DNA of 64,000 nucleotides from Bradyrhizobium sp. WBAH42 (GTDB taxonomy: Bacteria; Pseudomonadota; Alphaproteobacteria; Rhizobiales; Xanthobacteraceae), in NCBI RefSeq assembly GCF_024585265.1, contig NZ_CP036533.1, positions 1,993,001 to 2,057,000 of the forward strand, in the 5' to 3' direction. The notes under the pieces are model-generated. The model made no database searches. It had not been told where the DNA came from and saw nothing but the letters and a program-made list of their open reading frames with translations. Positions within the stretch are counted from its first letter, which is position 1, and each line of letters begins with the position of its first letter. The translations under genes and the position numbers were made by a program. This document shows positions 53,876 to 63,500 of the stretch, piece by piece.

Positions 53876-54104
53876 ATCGAGACCTTTCGATTAGGCCCCA
53901 CGATTAACTTAAGTTAGTGGAATGAAAAATGTTTCGCGTAATGTCCGAAGCAGCCGATGGTTCCATCAAACGGAACAGTTGGCATCGCCGAGGCGGCGCA
54001 GCCTCATAGGCACTCAAAGCGACCCGCCTTCGCGATGTGCGCGGCAGACTTGTTGCCACCGTCAGCGCGGGGTCTGCAACCCGTCAAGTTAGTGAAGCTT
54101 CAAA

Positions 54105-55148
54105 TTATTGGGGTGCCGCCGCCGCAGCAGTCGCCACGTATTTCGTGTAGAATTCGGCGACCCGGCCGCGCCACATGCCGACGAACGCCTCTGACGTCAC
54201 GTTGTCGACCGATTTCCAGGTGCGCTTGAAGGCCGGGAGTGCATTGCCCCAGATCGCGCGTTTGCACCACCTCTCACCCTTCTCCTTGCCTTCGCTGCTG
54301 GCGCACATGGATTTCCAGGCGAGGCGAGCGGGCTTGCTGATGTGCTCGGCGGCGCCTTCCCAGCCCTGCTGATGGATCAGGTAGAGATCACTCATGTCCG
54401 GCTTGCGGCGCGTGATCCACTCGAACTGGATGCCCTCGGTAATGATCTTGTAGGCGGCTGCGACGGCGTTATCCCGCGGACTGCGAATCTGCCCGAAGCC
54501 GAACTTGCCGAACTCATAATGGCTCAGCTGAAACAGCCCGATATACGACCCGGTGCGTTGATTGGGGTTGAAACCGGATTCGATCTTGGCAACCGCCATC
54601 ATGAAATTGAAATCGAGACCAAGCGCGTCGGCAGCGCGCTTGATCTCCTCAGTCGGCGTTCCGACCGGAATGTCCTTGAACGCACGCAAGACGATCTCCG
54701 CCGGTTTCTCGGCGGGCGGCAGTTCGGACCAGACGTAGTAGACCAGATAACGGAAATCTGGCGTCGACGCCGCTTTCGGAGCATCGTTGGACGCTTCGCG
54801 TTCCGGCGGCAGCGGTTGGACGACATCCTGTCCCAACGACGCCAATTTCGGTGCGACGGGTTCGTCGACGATCTCGGCTTCGGTGCGTGGCGGCCCGGAA
54901 TCTGCTGACGTCACCGCGCCCAGCTCTGCGCTTTCTGCCCGAAGCGCTGCCGCAAGTCTGGCGGATGCCTCAGCGTACACCGCAGGCGTCACCATGTTCG
55001 CGGGAGCCGCCATGCGCGCAGCCGGTATGCTCGCTGCCGCTTCCGGCACGACATCCGGCAAAGTCGCGGCCGGTCTGTTACCGGCGGCCAGATAGAGTCC
55101 CGCGGATGCGACAACAGCCACGATGCAGCTGGTCTGCCAGACCTTCAT
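54105..55148 (-). CDS. Lytic transglycosylase SLT-domain protein
   Basis: The 347-residue protein begins with an inner-membrane anchor or signal (MKVWQTSCIVAVVASAGLYL). A Pro/Ala-rich part of about 120 residues and the SLT fold from about residue 190 follow, with AVAKIESGFNPNQRTGSYI (catalytic Glu), GLFQLSHYEFGKFG and a late helix LIHQQGWEGAAEHI. It would cut peptidoglycan glycan strands in the periplasm. ATG 55148 is preferred over an upstream frame running into the histidine-kinase side. Its partner is not identified. Confidence 0.8.
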   Translation of the reverse strand: MKVWQTSCIVAVVASAGLYLAAGNRPAATLPDVVPEAAASIPAARMAAPANMVTPAVYAEASARLAAALRAESAELGAVTSADSGPPRTEAEIVDEPVAPKLASLGQDVVQPLPPEREASNDAPKAASTPDFRYLVYYVWSELPPAEKPAEIVLRAFKDIPVGTPTEEIKRAADALGLDFNFMMAVAKIESGFNPNQRTGSYIGLFQLSHYEFGKFGFGQIRSPRDNAVAAAYKIITEGIQFEWITRRKPDMSDLYLIHQQGWEGAAEHISKPARLAWKSMCASSEGKEKGERWCKRAIWGNALPAFKRTWKSVDNVTSEAFVGMWRGRVAEFYTKYVATAAAAAPQ

Positions 55149-55443
55149 TGCCCGAAGTCCAATGATGGCTTCCGTATGAAGGCTGTTGGCATGGTCCTGC
55201 GGCCTGTGGGTGAGTACTCTTGGTAGAATCTTAAGGTTTAAATGTGGTGAACGAGGGCAGGCTTTCGCCTCGCAACTCGATCTGTCCCCCTTTGGGTCAC
55301 CAGCGGCCGCTGGGGGGAGAGGCTCGTGGGGTCGGCTAGGGGTCAAGCGTGTCGTTTCGGGCGGGCCTCAAGCATTTCCAGTCTGGCTTCAAGTGCGGAC
55401 GTTCCGGCCGAGACCGCGGTCGTCGCCTTCGGGCCAAAAGAGG
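55149..55443. other. Intergenic region before the histidine kinase stop
   Basis: These 295 bases hold no supported gene. TCTTGGTAGAATCTTAAGGT near 55212 is less GC-rich and may be a promoter for the transglycosylase gene on the minus strand. Confidence 0.35.
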
Positions 55444-57468
55444 TCATCGCGGCAGCGCGATGATGAGCTCGGTAAACACACCCAGCTCGCTCTGGACATC
55501 GATGGTTCCGCCGTGTTGTTTGACAATGATGTCATGGGTCATCGACAGACCGAGCCCCGTGCCTTCGCCAGCTGGCTTGGTAGTAAAGAAGGGATTGAAC
55601 ATTTTTTTCTTCACCTCGATCGGAATCCCGGTGCCGTTGTCGCGGATGCGAATTTCGACCTTATCGTCAAGGTTGTTCGTGGTCGCACTCAGCACAGGCT
55701 CAAAGGTCTCGTCTCCCGCCTCGGACTTGCGCCTGGTCGCGGCATAGAAGCCGTTGGAGATCACGTTGAGCAGCGCGCGCGTGATCTCCTGCGGATATAC
55801 CTCGATTTCGCCTGCGTCGGGATCGAGGTTCTGCGTGAGCGTGATGTTGAAGTCGGACTTCTCTGCGCGCGCGCCATGGTAGGCGAGATTGAGACTCTCC
55901 TGGACCAGGGCATTGATGTCGACGAGGCGGCGCTCGCCCGGTCCCTCGCGTGAGTGCAGCAGCATGTTCTTGACGATGGAATCGGCCCGCTTGCCGTGCT
56001 GCACGACCTTTTCGAGGTTGCTCTTCAAAAGCGCCGTCAGCTCGTCGACTTCGGTGCGGATCTTGTCGACGAGTTCGGCGGGCTTGAGGGCCTCGTTCAA
56101 CTCCTCGGTCAACGCCGCTGAAAGGGCTGCGAAATTATTGACGAAGTTGAGCGGGTTCTTGATCTCGTGCGCAATGCCCGCGGTGAGCTGGCCGAGCGAG
56201 GCAAGCTTTTCGGTCTGCACCAGGCGGTCCTGTGCGGTGCGGAGGTCGTCGAGGGATTGCGAGAGATCGTCGGTTCGCTGCCGCAGCTCCTTGAGCAGTC
56301 GTGTGTTTTCGATGGCGATCACCGCTTGTGCCGCAAAATGTTCCAGCAACTCGACCTGCTTGTCGCTGAACTCTTGCACTTCCTTGCGGTAGACAGCAAA
56401 GCCACCGACAAGCTCGCTCTCCTTCAGCATCGGCACAATCAGAACGGTGCGGGCTGCGGCGACCTTGTAGATCAGATCGTCGGGATGCTCTGTGGCGATA
56501 TCGGCAATGTGAACCAGCGCCTTGGTCTCGACGAGGCGCCCCAGCGAAGGCGCCCCATTAAACGGCGCGATGAAGTGTGGCGGCGTTTCCTGGTCGGGCG
56601 CGTACAATTGCGGCACGTTTTGCGCGGCCATTCGCGCCACCCGCCGCAACCTGTCGCCTTCGTATAGGAGCAGCGTCCCAAAACTGGCACGGCAGATGCG
56701 CACGGCATTTTCCAGCATGGCCTCGAACACCGGCCCAAGTCCGCCAGGCGAACTGGATATGACTTGTAGCACTTCCGACGTCGCGGTTTGCCGCTCCAGC
56801 GCTTCCCTCGTTTCATTGGACAATCGCGCGTTCTCGATCGCAATCACCGCCTGGTCGGCGAAGGTCTGTAGCAATTGCACGTGATGGTCGGCGAATGAAC
56901 CGGTCTCGACTCGCGTCACGGTGATCAAGCCGATAGGCACCCCATTGCTCATCAGCGGCGTGAACAACATGCTGCGAAAGCCGCGCAATCGCGCCAAATC
57001 CCTGGCCAGTATGTTTGGCGAGGATTCGGTATCGACAATCTGCATTGGTTTGGCATTACGCAGCAACTCGAAGGGCGCCGAAGACGTTGTGAGATGCCGC
57101 GGGAACGAAGCTCGCAATGCTTCGTCAGCGACCGGATTTGTCGGCGTGAACGCCTCTAGGTGTTGCATGCCGTCGATATATCGAAACACTGCCGTAGAGA
57201 AACCGCCAATAAGCCTGTTGGCGCTGATCGCAATCGCCTCGAATACCGGTTGTACATCGTCGGGCGAACTTGCGATGACCTTCAATATTTGGGCCGTCGC
57301 CGCCTGCTGCTCGCGGGCCTCCTTCAGGTCTTTGCTCAGACCGGCGACCGAACGACGATTCGCTCGGCTGGCCGCTGGCGCAATGCGGCGCTTGCTCTTG
57401 GTGATCTTGCTGCCCTTGCGGGTCTTCGCCTGGCTCGTCTTGCTGCCCGTTCTTGATGGCCGCGCCAT
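55444..57468 (-). CDS. Soluble GAF-GAF sensor histidine kinase
   Basis: The 674-residue protein has a basic N terminus, a coiled-coil start, two GAF domains (about residues 70-215 and 240-390), a HisKA domain (SLGQLTAGIAHEIKNPLNFV) and a HATPase (DNGTGIPIEVKKKMFNPFFT and GEGTGLGLSMTHDII). There is no membrane segment, so it senses something inside the cell, perhaps small molecules bound by GAF domains. ATG 57468 (MARPSR) is chosen over a TTG four codons earlier. A partner response regulator is not adjacent. Confidence 0.92.
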   Translation of the reverse strand: MARPSRTGSKTSQAKTRKGSKITKSKRRIAPAASRANRRSVAGLSKDLKEAREQQAATAQILKVIASSPDDVQPVFEAIAISANRLIGGFSTAVFRYIDGMQHLEAFTPTNPVADEALRASFPRHLTTSSAPFELLRNAKPMQIVDTESSPNILARDLARLRGFRSMLFTPLMSNGVPIGLITVTRVETGSFADHHVQLLQTFADQAVIAIENARLSNETREALERQTATSEVLQVISSSPGGLGPVFEAMLENAVRICRASFGTLLLYEGDRLRRVARMAAQNVPQLYAPDQETPPHFIAPFNGAPSLGRLVETKALVHIADIATEHPDDLIYKVAAARTVLIVPMLKESELVGGFAVYRKEVQEFSDKQVELLEHFAAQAVIAIENTRLLKELRQRTDDLSQSLDDLRTAQDRLVQTEKLASLGQLTAGIAHEIKNPLNFVNNFAALSAALTEELNEALKPAELVDKIRTEVDELTALLKSNLEKVVQHGKRADSIVKNMLLHSREGPGERRLVDINALVQESLNLAYHGARAEKSDFNITLTQNLDPDAGEIEVYPQEITRALLNVISNGFYAATRRKSEAGDETFEPVLSATTNNLDDKVEIRIRDNGTGIPIEVKKKMFNPFFTTKPAGEGTGLGLSMTHDIIVKQHGGTIDVQSELGVFTELIIALPR

Positions 57469-57565
57469 ATCCGTCCCCAAAGGGTCAAGAAGGGTATCTT
57501 ATCGGTCCAAACCATCATTCAGGAAGGGCCGGGATAGCCTGAATCGCATGTCACCGGGCCGGGCT

Positions 57566-57649
57566 GATGTCCGAGAAGGGTCATGAGCGCCGTTTTGACC
57601 AGCGGTCGAGCGCTTCCGGTTTACCTCCGACTCCGGACAACTCGCGGCT
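57566..57649. repeat. Copy A of an 84-base repeat
   Basis: It begins ATGTCCGAGAAGGGTCATGA and contains GCGCCGTTTTGACCAGCGGT, TCCGGTTTACC and CGGACAACTCGCGGCTAC. Copy B is at 58163-58248, about 80 percent identical. Copies lie on both sides of the NTF2-like gene, in the same orientation. It resembles a dispersed rhizobial repeat. Confidence 0.65.
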
Positions 57650-57693
57650 ACGCCCTAATGGAAGCGATGGGCCACATTCGGACATGTGCGTCG

Positions 57694-58080
57694 TCAGGCT
57701 GACGAAGGTCCTTCAACAATCTTCCAATACGAGTCCTTTCGGATCACCTCGTCCGCGCGAAAAGTATAAAAGTCACATCCTCGGACCTCGATCTTTTTTC
57801 CTTCGCCTGTCGTGCCCGTCAGCGTCCATTTTGAAATGCCCGTGTTTGCCATCGTATCCACAAAATGCTCGGCGTCGCCGTAGTGAACATCCGGTAAGCC
57901 TTCAAAGCGCGTGGCGAGCCCGTCTCGTACGTTGCGTTTGCCCTCGAAGCGGGAGCCCCAAGGCTTGCTTCCCCTCGGCATCTCCAAGACACAATCGTCG
58001 GCAAAGAACTCCATGATGGAATCCAAGTCGTGCGCGTTGAACGCTTCACACAGCGCCGTCAATTTCGATCGAATGTCCAT
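57694..58080 (-). CDS. NTF2-like / SnoaL-family protein
   Basis: The 128-residue protein begins MDIRSKLTALCEAFNAHDLD. This is the usual SnoaL start followed by SIMEFFADDCVLEMPRGSK and a central FEGKRNVRDGLATRFEG. The late strand GCDFYTFRADEVIRKDSYWK completes the cone fold. Members include isomerases and small-molecule binders; the ligand is unknown. ATG 58080 follows GGAGGGAAGG. It lies between two copies of a repeat. Confidence 0.8.
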   Translation of the reverse strand: MDIRSKLTALCEAFNAHDLDSIMEFFADDCVLEMPRGSKPWGSRFEGKRNVRDGLATRFEGLPDVHYGDAEHFVDTMANTGISKWTLTGTTGEGKKIEVRGCDFYTFRADEVIRKDSYWKIVEGPSSA

Positions 58081-58162
58081 CCTTCCCTCCATCGAGTTCT
58101 CGGAAGGGATACAATAACACAAGGGCACACAGGTGAGTTGAAGGGCCGATTAGACGTCTGGT

Positions 58163-58248
58163 CGATGTCGCCTTCGGGTCGAAAGCGCCGTTTTACCAGC
58201 GGTCGGGCGCATCCGGTTTATCCCCGACTTCGGACAACTCGCCGCTAC
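58163..58248. repeat. Copy B of an 84-base repeat
   Basis: It begins CGATGTCGCCTTCGGGTCGA and contains GCGCCGTTTTACCAGCGGTC, GGTTTATCCCCGACTTCGG and ACAACTCGCCGCTAC. It matches copy A at 57566-57649. No open frame links the two. Confidence 0.65.
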
Positions 58249-58457
58249 TTGGAAGCGGTGGGCCAGGAGGAGACATCCTGTGAGAAGTGGGTGGCGCCAA
58301 GGCATTCAGCGGAAGCGCTCGCAGATGCCCTGAAAGGAACTGGAGGGCAGGTGTCGGGACGGTTGAGCAGCGCGCCGTTTTTCAGCCGGTGCTGTTTGCA
58401 GCCTTGTGATCATCTCGATCTCGCAGTTGATCGCAGGATCGTACACGCTCGAAGCCA

Positions 58458-58602
58458 TGCATCGGTCTTCCGTTCATGGTCGCTGGCATATGGATCGGCT
58501 CTAGGCTGTACGGAACAATCAACGATGAGATGTTCCGAAAGACTGTATTGGCATTGGGGGAATCCATTAGCATCGCATTAGCCCGCCTCCTACTTCTCGC
58601 CA
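58458..58602 (+). pseudogene. Remnant of a TauE/SafE-like sulfite exporter C terminus
   Basis: After an in-frame stop, the plus-strand frame reads LPFMVAGIWIGSRLYGTIND and MFRKTVLALGES. This is like the last two membrane segments of TauE/SafE proteins (Gly-rich WxG..L..KL and FRK.VL.L). Nothing before it is recognisable. The rest of the gene is absent, so it is a remnant. The call rests on short similarity. Confidence 0.4.
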
Positions 58603-58943
58603 TGTCAGCCAAGAGCGCGCTGGAAGCCTGCCAGCCCTACAAGATGCTGCCGGCGGAGAATTATGAGGAATGGAAGGTGCTCGACCTGTCGTTCCCCCCG
58701 CGGGAGCGGGTCGTAGAGCTGCTGTCCGCGCTAGCTTTCGGGAGAAAAAGCGGGAGTTGTTCTCCCTGCCTGCCGTGCGTCAAATAACGTCCATTGATGT
58801 TGAGTAGGGCTTCGCGCACAAAGGACGTCTGCCCGAGAAAGGTCACCGTTTCTCACAGTATTAATGCGGGGTTGTTGTTCCGCGGATAGTTTGATGCAGT
58901 TTTGAACAGGCTAGCAGCCAACACGACCGGACGCGAGGCAGGC

Positions 58944-60077
58944 ATGCGTACCTCGTGGGACCTAACCGCAATACATGCAGCGATCACCCAGGCGGCGCTC
59001 GACCCGTCCTGCTGGACGCCGGCAATGGATAAAATTGCGGCGGCTGCCGGCGCTGTCGGCGCGGCGCTGATTCCGATCAAAACAAGCGACAGGCCCCTCG
59101 GCCTTACCTTCACGGCCGGCGTCGCGGAATTGATGGACCGGTACATCAAGGAAGGCTGGTACGAGCACGACGAGCGGAGTCGAGGCATTCCCAAACTGCT
59201 CTGCACCGGGATCATGGTGGATCAGGATCATACCTCGCCGGAGGAAATGCGTCGCTCACCATTCTACAACGACCTTCTCGGCAGATGTGGTTTTCGATGG
59301 TTCGCCGGCGTGGCGTTAGATGCGGGTGAGGACAATTGGTGTCTTGCAATTCAGCGCAGTCCCAAACAGGGGCCGTTTAGCCCAGCTGAGCAACGACGGC
59401 TTGTCGCTCTTCGCGCCCCCTTGACCAGCGCCGCCACTGTAGCACGCGAACTGGGGTTCGTGCGGGCGCTCGCGATCTCCGACGCTTTCGACATGATGGA
59501 AACGGCCGCGTTGCTGATCAACCAATACGGACGCGTCGTCAGGACGAACAAGGTGGCCGACAGCAAACTCGGCGATCACCTGCGTATCGTCGACGGGCAC
59601 CTGATCACAGATGATCGGAATGCCGCGAGCGCGCTCAAGCGGCTGATCGAGCGCGCGCTGGAAAACGCCGACGCGGGCGCGACCATCATGCCGCCCGTTG
59701 CCATTGCGCGGCCCGGCCGCCGGCCGATGGCGGTCTACGCGGTGCCAACGAGCGGCGGCGTGGTCCGCGACGTGTTGGCCGTCGTGCGTGCAATTGTGGT
59801 TATCCGAGATCTGGAAGAATGCTCCATGCCGCCCGAAGCGCATCTAAGGAACTTGTTCGGCCTGACTTCTGCCGAAGCCAAACTTGCGACGCGCGTGGCA
59901 TCGGGCGAACACCTCGAGCACGTTGCCGATGAAATCGGTGTTGCCTACCAAACGGCGCGCAATCAGATGCAGGCGATCTTCGCGAAAACGGACACGCACC
60001 GGCAGGCGGAAATCGTGGCGCTGTTCGCGCGCTTACACTGCGCTGGCCCTCACGCCATGGACGGCGGAGAGGCTTAG
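58944..60077 (+). CDS. LuxR-type transcription regulator
   Basis: The 377-residue protein has a long unassigned N-terminal sensor-like part, then a LuxR helix-turn-helix at the C terminus: LFGLTSAEAKLATRVASGEH and VADEIGVAYQTARNQMQAIF. The N-terminal region has no receiver motif and no autoinducer-binding pattern I recognise. ATG 58944 (MRTSWDLTAI) is chosen over an upstream TTG. It precedes the large secreted protein gene in the same direction by 444 bases, so it might control it. Confidence 0.82.
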   Translation: MRTSWDLTAIHAAITQAALDPSCWTPAMDKIAAAAGAVGAALIPIKTSDRPLGLTFTAGVAELMDRYIKEGWYEHDERSRGIPKLLCTGIMVDQDHTSPEEMRRSPFYNDLLGRCGFRWFAGVALDAGEDNWCLAIQRSPKQGPFSPAEQRRLVALRAPLTSAATVARELGFVRALAISDAFDMMETAALLINQYGRVVRTNKVADSKLGDHLRIVDGHLITDDRNAASALKRLIERALENADAGATIMPPVAIARPGRRPMAVYAVPTSGGVVRDVLAVVRAIVVIRDLEECSMPPEAHLRNLFGLTSAEAKLATRVASGEHLEHVADEIGVAYQTARNQMQAIFAKTDTHRQAEIVALFARLHCAGPHAMDGGEA

Positions 60078-60521
60078 CTTCAAAGGACTGCGCACAGAAT
60101 TTTTCCCGCTTTGATTTGCTTCAAACGGAGGCGTTGCGCAGAACGTGTGGGCTGCTGAGGAAATTTTGCAACGCATAGTACATTTGCATCATGACTGCGG
60201 GAGAGAGCACAGCTACCAACGCAGGCAATATTGCCACCTGCTGCCCGTAAATCGGCGACGTGCCGAACTCACCGTTTCTTGTAAGCGGCAGCGCTAGTGC
60301 CATCGGCAGGCCCTTTCACTTCCGCCTTACCGGCGGCTCCATATTCGTTCCGGTCGCAGACCTCAATGGGGCGACAAATTGGATCTTGGACGCGCGGCAT
60401 TGATCGCTTCGCGCAGTCTCACACGGAGAAGGCGAGACCCACAGCTTTATTAGCTGAAACCGCGGTGCTGGCCTTCATCGAATGCGCAATGCCCTGCATT
60501 GCCAAACCAAAGGAGGCGAAG
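60078..60521. other. Intergenic region upstream of the large secreted protein
   Basis: About 440 bases hold no supported gene. The plus-strand frame of the secreted protein is open upstream of ATG 60522 back to 60297, but that part looks non-coding. A minus-strand frame of 60 residues (60121-60303) with LPALVAVLSPAVMMQMYYAL is doubtful. A good ribosome site GGAGGCGAAG lies just before ATG 60522. Confidence 0.45.
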
Positions 60522-63500
60522 ATGCCAACCGAATTCCAGCAGGCGACCTACGCGACCGGATCTGGACCCTATTCGGTTGCAAGTGGAGACTTGAATGGGG
60601 ACGGCAACCTGGACATCGTCACCGCAAATGCCAACAATAACACCCTGTCGGTGCTGCTCAACAATGGCAGCGGCAGCTTCCTGACACAGACGACGTATGG
60701 AACGGGACCTGGACCTATCTCCGTTGCGATCGGCGACCTGAATGGTGACAGCAAGCTGGACCTTGCTGTTGCGAATGGTAATTCGTTTAGCTCGGACAGT
60801 ATCCTGCTCGGCAATGGCGACGGTACCTTCCAACCCCAGACAAGTGTCGAGGTCGGGGAATCTCACCAGGTGGTCATTGGCGACTTGAACGGGGACGGGA
60901 ATCTGGATCTCGTCAACGCCAACAGCAACTCCGGTACGGTTTCGATATCGCTCGGCAACGGCAACGGGACATTTCAATTCCGGACCACTGAAGCGGTAGC
61001 GTCTGCTCCCGGGCCTATTTCGGTTGCGATCGGCGACGTGAATGGTGACGGCAAGCTGGACCTCGCCACCGCAGACTACAGTGTGAATACGGCGTCGGTG
61101 CTACTCGGCAACGGCGACGGCACTTTCCAAGCGGCGGCCAGCTATGCGGCGGGAAGCCAGCCTGGTCTAGTACAAGTCGCCGACCTGAATGGGGACGGTC
61201 GACAGGATATCGTGGTCGCAAGTCAAACCTCCAATGACCTCTCGGTGCTGCTCGGCAATGGCGACGGCACCTTTCTGCCGCAGACCAACTATGATGTCGG
61301 AGCCGGTCAAGGTTTCGTTCAGGTCGGCGATGTGAGTGGGGACGGCAAGCCGGATATCGTCGCGGTCGCAAATGGAGTGGCGGTGCTGCCCGGCAATGGT
61401 GACGGCACCTTCCAGCCGGTGACCACCTTTGCGGCGGGCTCTGGAACTTCCTCCGATGTGCTCGGCGATGTGAACGGCGACGGCAAGCTTGACATCATCG
61501 CTTCAAATTTCGGCGACAATACCGTATCTGTGCTGCTGAACACGACCAACAACGATCCGCCCGTCGTGACGGTGACCGCCACCACCAGCACCGCGACCGA
61601 AGGTAATGACGTGGTGTTCACGTTCCATCGCACCGGGAGTCTCAGCAGCTCGATGCAGTTGGACTTCGGCTACAATGGTTCGGCCACCAACGAGGTCGAT
61701 TTTACGTGGGCCGGCAACAATGGTCTTCCGCCCCGATTTGAGGCCGGCTCGGACACCTACGAGCACCGCCTCACGACTTTCAGCGACGGGATGACCGAGG
61801 GATCCGAGTCCCTCGGGGTCTATCTTGTCAGCAACTACGGCTACACGGTTGGTGATCCCGGTACCGCAACAGCAACCCTCTACGACGAGGACACGACGGC
61901 GGATGAACCACCAACAGCGTCTGTGACGATCAACGACGGCGACGGCTTCATCAACGCTGGCGAGAGGTCGGCAGTTGGTTTCACGATTGTGGGCGTTGAT
62001 CCTGATGCGGTTGCGATGGTGAGGTTCTCGGATGGCAATCCTCTCCACGATGTTGTTCGTGGACCTGGCGGCGATGGCTCTAGCGCGGTTGATCTGTCCG
62101 GGCTGACTGACGGCCCAATCATGGCGTCGATCTCTGTGACCGACACGGCTGGTAATACGGCTGCTGGCACCGGCGACACCTCCACGAAGGACACGACGGC
62201 GGATGCATCGCCAACAGCGTCTGTGACGATCAACGACGGCGACGGCTTCATCAACGCTGGCGAGAGGTCGGCAGTTGGTTTCACGATTGTGGGCGTTGAT
62301 CCTGATGCGGTTGCGATGGTGAGGTTCTCGGATGGCAATCCTCTTCACGATGTTGTTCGTGGACCTGGCGGCGATGGCTCTAGCGCGGTTGATCTGTCCG
62401 GGCTGACTGACGGCCCAATCACGGCGTCGATCTCTGTGACCGACACGGCTGGCAATACGGCTGCTGGCACCGGCGACACCTCCACGAAGGACACGACGGC
62501 CCCGGGAACGCCGACTCTGGCCCTGACGAACGATTCCGGCAGCTTGAACAGCGACAAGGTCACCAGGGATCCTTCCATCACCTATACGGCCTCGGCCGCG
62601 GGCGACACGCTGTTGTACAAGGCCGACGGTGCGACGAGCTTCTCGACAATCGCGCCGGTGTTTTTGACCAACGGCACGGCCGATGGTCCACACACCGTCT
62701 TTGTCCAAGAGCAGGACAGTGCGGGCAACGTCAGTGCGGCTGCGAGCCTGACGTTCAGGCTTGACACCATCGCGCCGGTTGCGCCTTCGCTCAAGCTGCA
62801 CACGGACAGCGGCAGCTCGAGCACCGACAAGATCACCAACTCGGGCCTCGTCGACGTAACTGGCCTCGAGACAGGAGCGAATTGGCAATACAGCACCGAC
62901 AACGGCGCGCACTGGCTCAACGGCACCGGCACGAGCCTGACGCTCACGGGTGATGACCTCAAGAGCGTGATCGTCCACCAAACCGACGTGGCGGGTAACA
63001 CGTCGAGCAATTCAACGGCGTTCGCCTTCACGCTCGACACGGCCCCGCCCGTGACCGCCATCGGCGATATATTGGTCACGACTTCAAAGGGAACAAACGC
63101 GACAATCAGCGGCACGTCGGAAGCAGGGAGCACGATAACGCTCTTTAAGGACGGCACTTCCGTAAGTAGTACCACCCCCATCAAAGTGGACGGCAACGGA
63201 CATTGGAATTTCACGATTTCAAAATTGTCGGATGTGGTTCATACGTTTTTGGCACGCGCAGTGGACGTGGCGGGTAATCAGGGCGGATTGAGCTCAGTCG
63301 CAGTGCTCGGCAGCTCGAGCGGCGACAAGATCACGGGCGCGGGTGCTGCTGATCTCATCGAGGGCCTCGGCGGCGCAGATCAGCTCACGGGAGGAGCTGG
63401 AACGGCGGACACGTTCGTTTTTCACGCCGGCTTCGGAAAGGATACGATCACCAGCTTCGATCTCACGAAGGACGTTTTGGCATTCGATCATAACTTGTTT

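Larger units (their letters stand above)
58081..58943. other. Repeat-rich intergenic region
   Basis: About 860 bases contain copy B of the 84-base repeat, a TauE-like remnant and no complete gene. A plus-strand frame around 58603-58745 reads MSAKSALEACQPYKMLPAEN and may be a piece of another lost gene. The region near 58850 (CACAGTATTAATGCGGGG) could hold a promoter for the LuxR-type gene. Confidence 0.45.

Noticed and set aside
57481..57565. A separate small gene 5' of the GAF kinase
   Set aside because: Frames are short and run into the repeat; no start with a ribosome site is visible.
60121..60303. 60-residue minus-strand frame with hydrophobic middle
   Set aside because: It has no ribosome binding site that I can support, and it is in the upstream region of the secreted-protein gene. 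It remains possible but is not supported.
61503..62981. 492-residue minus-strand frame over the secreted repeat protein
   Set aside because: It mirrors the plus-strand repeats, including the duplication, and is Arg/Val-rich noise.
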